The notes beneath the pieces were generated by a model. That model was not told where the DNA came from and did not search any database. It saw nothing but the letters and a program-made list of their open reading frames with translations. From positions 1 through 54,256 of the forward strand of contig WTXI01000248.1 of assembly GCA_022376515.1 (NCBI GenBank): DNA of 54,256 bases. Direction: 5' to 3'. This document shows, in pieces, positions 46,501-54,256 of this stretch; the stretch's first letter is position 1, and every line of letters begins with the position of its first letter. The translations under genes were made by a program, and so were the position numbers. This DNA is from Lactifluus volemus. Its lineage: Eukaryota > Basidiomycota > Agaricomycetes > Russulales > Russulaceae.

Positions 46501-47611
46501 AAGCACATATGGGGTCAAGTACTCATCATGCGATGGCAGCAACTGATGAGGATGATGAAATCTTTGCATATGCGTTACCTACTGATCACTACCATATATC
46601 GGGCTCCACGCGTGATCAAACCTACTTGACCACTTGGTTGCGAGAAATGAGGACAGATCCTGCGGTACAGGCAAGTAGTTTATCTCTCACAAAGCGCCGC
46701 TAACAAGGATCTTAGAACTTTGTGCCACGCTTAAAGGACCACCTACTCGGGCGCCTGCGTGGCCATGCATTTGAAGGAGATGAGAACGAGTTCTCAGATA
46801 CGGATCGCGGTGCGATCTCATTCAAATATAATCGCATCTATCAGCACAAGACAATGCGAATCAACTATACGACATATGACCTCCGCCGCTCGCAGGACTC
46901 GATCAATATCCAGACTCACAGCGATGTTATGGTCATCGCACACGAAGATCAAGATAATTCGCACCCATATTGGTATGCGCGTGTCATTGGCATCTTCAAC
47001 GCCGATATCTGCTACCGTGATCCGGAATCCGGAAATGTCGACACCCAACACATGGACTTCCTCTGGGTTAGGTGGTTTGGGCGAGATCCTACTTATCGCT
47101 CAGGGATTGACGCTCGCCGCCTACCTCGAATTGGGTTTGTCCCAAATGATGACGACTTTGCCTTTGGATTCCTCTCCCCTGAGGTAGTTTTACGAGCAGT
47201 TCATCTAATCCCAGGTTTTGCACACGAGAAGACTCAAGATCTACTTCCAAATGAGTCCATTGCACGACAACCAAGTGAGAACAACTTGGATTGGAGATAT
47301 TACTATGTTAATATGTGAGTGGTGTCTATCTCACTCTTTCTCATTTCTCACACTAATATATGGCCAGCTTTGTCGATCGCGACATGTTCATGCGGTACTC
47401 TGGTGAGGGTGTCGGCCATAAATCCACACGCCGTGCTCTTAGAGACGCCCGATTTGGTAACCCGTATGAGATTGATGAAGCGGAATGGATTGATGAAGAT
47501 GATACATTAATGGTCGCTGACTCGGAGGAGGACAGTCACGCTTCGGATACTGAGAGTGAAAGTAGTGCCAGTGAACATGTAGATCTTGATGAGAATCTGA
47601 TGCTGTACTGA
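43600..47611 (+). mobile_element. Plavaka-family DNA transposase gene, 5' half damaged
   Basis: A damaged N-terminal C2H2-like finger (CPGCSRTFR) is followed by RPSYDPDSLQTV near 44160. From 44700 the conserved core is clear: REPGCELEKVIAAMMLWSDS, HLASFGTASLWP, KTQDVYTSIFNQAASAA, MWRLLLDEQFVHAYIHG, CPCPHCLVEKDQ, FVPDLMHEFELGVWKSIF, RYRQVPTFGHDTIR, CAIPVFEGILPSPHSAL, YKFHRLGDYVEAIRQFG and GELEHRRVKRF. It ends in an acidic tail at 47611. Introns have good ends, one of them GC-AG (after DPAVQ). The N-terminal half has frame changes and there is a shift pair near 44850, so this copy is probably not active. Plavaka elements are cut-and-paste transposons related to KDZ elements, mostly of basidiomycetes. 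Confidence 0.85.
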
Positions 47612-47699
47612 GGGCAATTACTTTAATTATACACTTTTACTCCCATCATGAGCGTGTGAAAGTGAGATAACGTGTGCGTAAAAGGCTTTAAGATTTCTG

Positions 47700-48420
47700 A
47701 TAAGATTATCACAGCAACGATTCGTTCATCACGTCAAGAGATTGTTATCCCAACTTATGGATAACAATACCTTGACGTGAAAATCTTATCATCATAAGAT
47801 CTAGTTATACAGACAATACCTTGATATCCCAAGTTATTATCAAGTTAATACAATCTTATCACTATCAGGGATTGTTATCCCAACTTATGGATAACAATAC
47901 CTTGACGTGATAATCTTATCATCATAAGATCTAGTTATACAGACAATACCTTGATATCCCAAGTTATTATCAAGTTAATACAATCTTATCACTATCAGGG
48001 ATTGTTATCCCAACTTATGGATAACAATACCTTGACGTGATAATCTTATCATCATAAGATCTAGTTATACAGACAATACCTTGATATCCCAAGTTATTAT
48101 CAAGTTAATACAATCTTATCACTATCAGGGATTGTTATCCCAACTTGTTATCGACAATACCTGGTCCGAATAATCATATCATCATAAGATCTAGATGTAA
48201 AAGTTAGATACAACAATACCTTGACATCCCAAGTTATCATCAGGTCAATACAATCTTATCACTATCAGGGATTGTCATCCCAAGTTATCACCAGGTCAAT
48301 ACAATCTTATCGTTATCAGGGATTGTTATTCCAAATTATTATTGACAATACCAGGTTGAAATAATTTTATTATAAAAATATATCACAAGGTATGACAAGG
48401 GATTGTAATAACTTGTCAAA
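47700..48420 (+). repeat. Tandem 130-base repeats with internal hairpins (right edge of the 14.5 kb block)
   Basis: Units begin at 47738, 47868, 47998 and 48128 with an exact 130-base spacing, then degenerate to 48420. Each of the first three has the hairpin ATTGTTATCC/GGATAACAAT, with the motif AGGGATTG or AGGTATTG on both strands. The last motif, GACAAGGGATTG at 48394-48405, is the inverse of a 12-mer at the left edge. Confidence 0.85.
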
Positions 48421-48479
48421 TAAGATTAAATGATAACCCCAAAATGGCGAGGGTTACCATTGTCAAACCTTTTTTCAGA

Positions 48480-48784
48480 AGTTTCCGTGATGCATACCGC
48501 GACCCAGCGGTTCCGCCTCGACTTGCCGCACCTCAAGTGTGAGCGCCTGGCGCACCTCACGAACCACATCTTTGCCAAGGGATATCTCCCCGCCAAGACG
48601 CGTTCTCTGGTGTGCTGGAAGGCCCCATGTGGCAAGGTCCTCGATGAGTGCACCAAGGTCGAGGACGTGCTCGCTTTGGGTGAAGGCGTTTGTGAGGGAA
48701 AAGCCTTGCGCCTCGTTATCGGTGAGTTGCCCCGAACTCATTACCCAGCTTTGCGGATTCTGACAATGTTATATAGATTTGTAA
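48480..48784 (+). pseudogene. 5'-truncated copy of the two-repeat protein gene at 51.1-51.9 kb
   Basis: From about 48487 the sequence matches the second repeat of the intact gene: HTATQRFRLDLPHLKCERLA, HIFAKGYLPAKTRSLVCWK and VEDVLALGEGV. An intron with a normal GT donor at 48722 leads to the same short final exon and TAA at 48782-48784. The first repeat and start are gone. Similarity stops close to the right edge of the transposon-like block, so insertion or a linked deletion probably cut it. Confidence 0.7.
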
Positions 48785-50940
48785 GGAATTTTGCAACTGG
48801 TGCAAAGGAAGGCGTTGAGGGAAATTATGCCAGCGTTTTGTCAACTTTCGTTTATAGTCAACTAAAATGATGAGCCTCGTTTGGTGCCTGGTAATTGATT
48901 GATCGGCGTTCCACTTGGCTTATTTTAGCCATTGTTCTTCATTTTTTGTGGCGAGTATGCATTGATTTCCTAAATCTTATCTTGAAAGCTCCCCTTGATG
49001 ATCTTTGTATCGCGGCAGTCTTATCATCTTATGGAGTCTGGGTTTATACTTATAAACTTGACGCTCCTCCCGCAGGGCCTGAATGTGACACGTATATGTT
49101 TTATGTTGTAAGAGCTTTCCCGATTTCAGGACAAGTTGGGATCTGGCTACTCAGACTAGCTTCCTGGGCGGGGTACATACTGTCCGAAAAAAGTTGTGCT
49201 TTCGAATCTACTGGGTACGTTTATGCAGACAGGCTTTCAACTGGGTGTAGTGCACACCAATGTCGTGCGGTCGTGAAGGTCTCCTGGAAGGTTGTGTTGT
49301 TCTGTTACTCCTGTATCGTGCTTAATGTCACTTAATGAAGCCAGCGTAGATCTCGCTGAAGACTCCAGAGCGTGGGTGGTGAGACGCCTCAGACATTAGA
49401 TAACAGGCCACCCAGGTTTGCATCAAAAAGACTCGGACTGGGTCCGAGTAGCATAATCGTAGAAGGTCATGACATGTTACTAAAGCTTCTCCGGAGATAT
49501 CTGCAGTCCCAGTCTTTCACTCACCCTGCCAAAGACAGGATCGAGAATGGAACTGTCGGTTGATGGAGCGAGACGGGGAGGTAGCTTAACGGATTGGTAT
49601 ATATGTACCATACGTTTTTTGACCAGTGAATGGTGAGCCGCATCTTCAGGTTGGGGTAGCTTTTCATAGTTGACTTGTGAGCTAGGTCTCAGGCTCAAAC
49701 TTGTAAGCCCTCGCGTCATGCAACTCCTACCACAATTCTGCTGATGGGCACCATTTTCCATAAACAGCTACAGTGTCAGCAGAGCTGAAGTCGCAGGGAA
49801 CCAAGGCGAGCGGCGGTAATTGCGCGGAACAGAATACTGTATTGTAATCCAACTTTGAGGGCTAATGGCCATGCTTCTAGTAGTACATATGCGTGAGCAT
49901 GTTGACTTATTTTAGACAATGGGTGCATAGCTAAACCGGACACCATAAACGTAACGTGGCCGGGATCACGTTTAAGCGGAGGTTGAAATATATTTTTTGT
50001 TACTCGAGTCCCGATCTAACTTACAGTCTCAACTACTGCTCAACGTCACCCGGATTCTTAGGGCTACAGCAGATGAGGTGATAAAGACTTAATTACCACT
50101 CCAGCGTGGTAGTATTTCGCGCCAATAACGGTGACAGTTTCGCCCCTACTCAATTCGTGTCCGACATCGGGACAGAGACTGCACCTGGTCAACTTACACT
50201 GAAGTTGCCCCGATTGACTCGGCTTTACCCTTAATTTCCTAGAAGTGCATCAGTCGTTAAACAAGCTCAATGTCAAAGAGGTCAACTCAGATATCAAATC
50301 AGTCCGGATGCATGCCATTCGATGCTCGTATCTTGCCTCGTGGCATCATGAAAATGAAACAAGAGGTCAAATGAGGGAATGTGTCGAAAGGCCTTGCTGA
50401 CATTTGTACACGTCGTGACACTACAGGCATCTCACTGCCACATAGCGACTGAACCTTCGTGGCATTAATCGGAGGTAAATCACGTCAAGGCGAAGAGGTT
50501 GTTTCGGGATTTACGACAGCGTTTCAATTTTACGACACCAACAGAGCACAACCTGCAACCCGGAGCTTGAAGCTTAGAAGCTTATACAGTAACTAGAATT
50601 GGGATGGCGCTTTGTCGTGCTTGCAACCTCTCTCTACGGTGGGTTTGGGTCTCTGCTGTTCTCTAAGCTTGGGCAGTTGATAGTTTCTTTCACTTCCCGT
50701 CTTATTGTTGTACATGGAAAAGAATCTCTCGAATTCTCAGGGTCTTCAAACTATGCCAGACATGGAAATCATTGGAAGTTGAGTTCTCTCCCGTTCCGCT
50801 TGTCCCGTTTCAGGCCACTGGGCTGGTCGCACGCCAACGAATTATCACGTTCGTGCCGATCTCTCTGAGTCTTGGAAGGTGAAAAATTTAGTTGCAGACC
50901 TTCTAATCGAGCTTGACAATGACATATTACAACCTCCACT
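48785..50940. other. No supported gene
   Basis: A 146-codon hydrophobic frame (48895-49335) starts only at a TTG and has no domain. Other frames are short. I see no RNA gene and no clear repeat in this interval. Confidence 0.45.
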
Positions 50941-50944
50941 TGGC

Positions 50945-50951
50945 TATAAAA
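50945..50951 (+). promoter_or_regulatory. TATA box for the two-repeat protein gene
   Basis: TATAAAA lies 139 bases before the candidate ATG at 51090. A pyrimidine-rich tract (CTCTCTCCTCTCTTCC region) lies between them. Confidence 0.5.
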
Positions 50952-51089
50952 GATGCACCACCTGACTGACTGCTTCTGCATCACATCGTATTGTGATTTC
51001 TCATCATAGATTCTCCGCAGATATCTCTCCCCACTCTCTCCTCTCTTCCTAACACCCCATCTTCGGCTCTCCCCACTCTCTACTCGGAT

Positions 51090-51893
51090 ATGGCGGTTCC
51101 AAATCACTGCGCTTCGGCCCATCCAGCTCACCGCACTTCAGTCGCCCAAGCCCACTGCTCTCAGGTCACTCCGGTTCACTGCCCTCCAGTCGCCCCAGTT
51201 TGCTGTGTTCCAGCCACTGGGTCCGTTGCTCTTCTGAACTCTGGATCGCCTACCACCAGGCGTCGCGCTCCCACAAACAGATGACTGCTCAGCTCATCGA
51301 CTGCAGTGACCTTTACGATCTCGAGGATGTCCTCGACTACATCTTCCAGCAGGGGTTCGTAGATTCGAAGTGGAGATCTGTCGTCTGGTGGGAGGACTGC
51401 ACGTTCGTTCGTCTCAAAGCGTGCGATACCATTCGGGACCTGCTCGCGCGCGGCGCCGGCAGCACCCCCAATACTGCGCTGCGCCTCATCGTTGGTATGC
51501 TGCGTCATCTTTTCATTTTAGTGAGCTGATGTGGATGTGGATGCAGCGGATGTCCCACTGGCTATTTGGGTGCACTACGAATACGTGCACGCCGGACAAC
51601 ATCATACTGCGACCCAGCGTATCCGCCTTGATTTATCTCACGTCAAGTGTGAGCGCTTGGCGCACATCACGAACCACATCTTCGCCCAGGGTTATCTTCC
51701 GGGAAAGGCACGTGGACTTGTGTGCTGGAAGGGCGCGTGCGGGAGGATCATCGACGAGTGCACCAAGGTCGAGGACGTGCTTTCTTGGGGCGAGGGGGTC
51801 TCTGAATGCAAACCCCTCCGCCTTGTTATTGGCGAGTTCTTGGAACCCCATCTATCTGACTTGCGGTGCTGACAAAGGCATATAGACATGTGA
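51090..51893 (+). CDS. Small protein with two tandem ubiquitin-fold-like repeats, function unknown
   Basis: Repeat 1 reads LIDCSDLYDLEDVLDYIFQQ, SVVWWEDCTFVRLKACDTI, DLLARGAG and LRLIV. An intron (51495-51546) joins it to repeat 2: IWVHYEYVHAG, IRLDLSHVKCERLAHITNHI, GLVCWKGACGRIIDECTKV, VLSWGEGV and LRLVI. A GC-AG intron (51832-51885) leads to a two-codon final exon, Asp-Met-stop. The repeats align at W(I/V).Y, the helix before I-F-x-Q-G, (V/C)-x-W, D-(L/V)-L and LRL(I/V)V. The strand-helix-strand order suggests a beta-grasp (ubiquitin-like) fold, which is inference only. The true start is unclear: the ATG at 51090 opens a different frame that stops at 51284, so an extra intron or another start is needed. 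Confidence 0.55.
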
Positions 51894-52488
51894 GAACCTC
51901 CAAAAGTATATGGGAATTGAGGCTACTATGGTAATTGAATGGGCATGCCAAGGATAACTAAGTGGCATGGCTTTCTGTAGCGCGATTTCTGTAAATATGA
52001 ATGAAAAATGGAGACCCCCATATTCGCACATGACACGGCTTGAAATGTTATCATCACGATTCACCGTTCCCGACTTGGCTCGCGTCTATGAGATTGAGTT
52101 ACGTTATCCTTGACTTGGAGAACAACTTCCGTACGATCCAGTGACTTCAAGGCCCAGGGAAGTGCCACTAGCAATGTGACATGGTGCAGAGCTAATTATC
52201 TTGGGCAACTGTCAGTGGTTATCAACCCAGCGACTTCGAGTCATAAGATCAGGAATGCGCCCTGTCGATGCTTGAACCACGTGACTCCCGGGCCGAGTCG
52301 TTTCGGCTGCGCGAGCCCAGGATAGTTGTATTAAGATAACGCGAACACGCCCAGCTACTCAGCCAACAGGCCGACATGTACAGTGTACTAGTAACCAATC
52401 TTTGCGGTAGTTGCGGTAGGTGCGTGTCCGAGTCTCTGTTGCGGTACTAAAAAAAGAGGCGTTCGTGCAGATACTAGTACAAACAGTC
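51894..52488. other. No supported feature
   Basis: I see short frames only. TACTAGTA motifs recur at 52386, 52471 and again at 52845-52860, flanking the MITE-like element. Confidence 0.4.
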
Positions 52489-52801
52489 CCATATCAGTAC
52501 TTGCGACACCTGACAGATTCTTGATGGATCTGATGGAATTTATAAGGGCTGATCATGACCCATAAACTTGACAAGGCATGTCAGAGGTAGTAGAAATTAC
52601 CTAAGTCATTAGCCCTGATCAGCACAATGCCTCCATCATAACTCCTTTGGCTTTTGCAACCACTGAAACACTAGTTAGGTAATGTCACCTCTAGTTGACA
52701 TGCCTTATCAAGTTGATGAGTTGTTATGAAAATATGATCAGCCCTTATAAGTTCCATCAGATCCATCAGGAATTCGTCAGGTGTCGCAAGTACTGATATG
52801 G
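52489..52801. mobile_element. MITE-like element, 313 bases, with terminal inverted repeats of about 60 bases or more
   Basis: The left end CCATATCAGTACTTGCGACA matches the inverted right end, and pairing continues with gaps through GATGGATCTGATGGAA, TATAAGGGCTGATCAT and AAGGCATGTCA. The centre has no coding capacity. A target-site duplication is not evident. Confidence 0.8.
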
Positions 52802-53183
52802 TAATCAAGGTTTTTCCGACATAGAGACCCTGGTAACAATCAGAGTACTAGTACTAGTACTAAACCGGCGACACTATAAGTAGCTTCAAACATTCCTTGC
52901 TGTGCACTTTCTAAACTATTGACAATGGAAAGTCCAATTTGACGCTTTTCTGCCAGTGCTCAACAACCGTTGCAAACTTGAAGCTTGAAACATCGACGCT
53001 GTCAGTGTTCCGATGACGACCTGGATAGCATCCTTTTGTTCTGCTTTGTCCAGTACTAGTGGCGTTGTGCTAGCATGACTCGGAGAGCTGACAGCCTTAA
53101 AAAGATGTTGAGAACCAAATGTCCCTGCGCCTCTACCACCGCCAGATTACCATCCCCCTATAACCCCAAACCTTCTCTCGAAG

Positions 53184-54256
53184 ATGTTCGTATTTTCCTT
53201 GGCGGATTGTAACAGTAGTAACACCGGATATTATGTCGCTTCAAACAAAGACACTATGGGGTGGTGAGTTGAGTTATTGTTACTTGGTAATGTACTTCGA
53301 GTAACGAAGCAATGTGGTAGGAGGGATCTCCCCCATGACTTGGCCCATGTGTTAGAAGATGTACGACACAAGGGCGAAGAGGTACAGCGGGTGTCCATCG
53401 GTCTTGATGGCGACTGGTTCCTCCGTACTGACAAGCGGCATGGTACGTCCTGTCCCCACGACCCATGCACCCGTATTCCAATCAAGTTATCCCTCTTCCT
53501 TGACTGAAATAATGTCGCAGCGTACAAAATAGTCGATGCAGATTGGGTCTCTAACGTAAAGCTCTTCGTGGACCACCTCCGAAAGAGTGGTCTGGACCTT
53601 GCGGACCACGCGATCCGGTTCTTCTCCTTCGTGCCGGATCCAACGGGCTATGTCACCGTATTTCACAAGTTGGACAGCCCATTCGGCCGGTGTTTATGGC
53701 ACAATGTTCCAGATGATCTCAACAAGCTTCTAGAAAGCGAGTCATCTAAAGGTGTTCGCCATGTGGCCGTAGGTGTGAATGGTTCATATGTGGTGATACT
53801 GGACACTGGCGTTGTGTGGTGGTACGCGGTCCCCGAGCAACTGGACCAACTACTAAGGGAAGCTGAGAAGCGGGGTCGTGCAATTGAAGTAAGCATCACG
53901 GTTTCTGGGAGTACTTTCTTCTATTTGTTGATCTGTCGGCACTTTTTCAGACTGTCGCGCTTTCCCTCGTCTCACAAACCAGGTATTTCGTCAAATTCGC
54001 CGATGGTGCTACATCATATAGTCTCCCCACCGCTTGGCACGAGTCTGTGAACCATTACACTGCACTCGCTGCATCCAGTGAAGGACACAGGATGTACAAC
54101 TCTACACCCAGCACTGGTCACTACACACACCCCATGTCGAACCCATACTCCTCGCCTGTCTCCACCGCTCCGCCTCAAGCCATACCCCCCACCCCATCAT
54201 CCTCAATGGTAAATAGGCCGATCCAAAACACCACTAACGTGCGTACTACGGCGAAA
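53184..54256 (+). CDS. Repeat-containing fungal protein of unknown function, 3' end beyond the window
   Basis: Exons: 53184-53263, 53321-53442, 53521-53888 and 53951 to the edge, all with good GT-AG introns and continuous frame. The start MFVFSLADCNSSNTGYY follows a plausible leader. The protein is built from loose repeats of about 60-70 residues with the pattern V..(V/I)(S/A)(I/V)G..G.(W/Y)(F/V), an acidic turn, then W..(L/V)P..L..LL (for example RVSIGLDGDWFLRTDK, HVAVGVNGSYVVILD with WWYAVPEQLDQLL, and TRYFVKFADGATSYSLP). Such repeats resemble small propeller-like sheets known in agaricomycete hypothetical proteins. The tail near the edge is Pro/Ser-rich. No signal peptide or membrane segment is obvious. 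Exact family not recognised. Confidence 0.7.

Noticed and set aside
47738..48420. CRISPR-like array
   Set aside because: The 130-base units are contiguous and nearly identical without unique spacers, in a eukaryotic context.
48895..49335. 146-codon hydrophobic frame
   Set aside because: It starts at TTG only, has no domain and no nearby promoter features; codon content looks random.

Overview
The window looks like repeat-rich, accessory DNA from a basidiomycete fungus, probably an agaricomycete. Genes are cut by many short GT-AG introns of about 45-65 bases, sometimes GC-AG. Protein families include NACHT-WD40 NLRs, DUF6698, Spt5-like proteins and a Plavaka-type transposase, all typical of agaricomycete genomes. 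All family names are from memory of the families; no search was run.

Layout. (1) 1-4.5 kb: an LTR with its polypurine tract, then a Ty3/gypsy pol gene kept in one frame but interrupted by five TGA codons. (2) 4.8-32.6 kb: three tandem, closely related NLR genes on the + strand. Each has an N-terminal C2-like domain, a helical linker, a NACHT NTPase and 14 WD40 repeats. Copy 1 is the best preserved, copy 2 has a C-terminal frameshift and copy 3 carries about a dozen small indels. The duplicated block includes downstream DNA. Behind copies 2 and 3 lie decaying minus-strand copies of the geranylgeranyltransferase-I beta subunit gene (CDC43-like), and behind copy 2 also a YCII-domain relic. (3) 32.6-33.9 kb: a 5'-truncated LINE on the minus strand.

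(4) 33.9-48.4 kb: a block edged on both sides by arrays of an AGGGATTG/AGGTATTG motif, with a shared 12-base inverted repeat near the two edges. Inside are a DUF6698 gene, a Reb1/TTF1-like Myb gene, a Cys/His-repeat ORF, a long foldback palindrome with TATA boxes, a decayed Spt5-like gene and a Plavaka transposase gene. I propose, as inference, that this is one large cargo-bearing Plavaka-type element or a nest of such elements. (5) 48.4-54.3 kb: a truncated and a complete copy of a small two-repeat protein gene, a 313-base MITE-like inverted repeat, and the start of a repeat-containing gene that runs off the right edge.

The NLRs are the likely functional core, as sensors of non-self in fungal innate immunity or incompatibility. 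The 33.9-48.4 kb block is the best candidate for an undescribed system.
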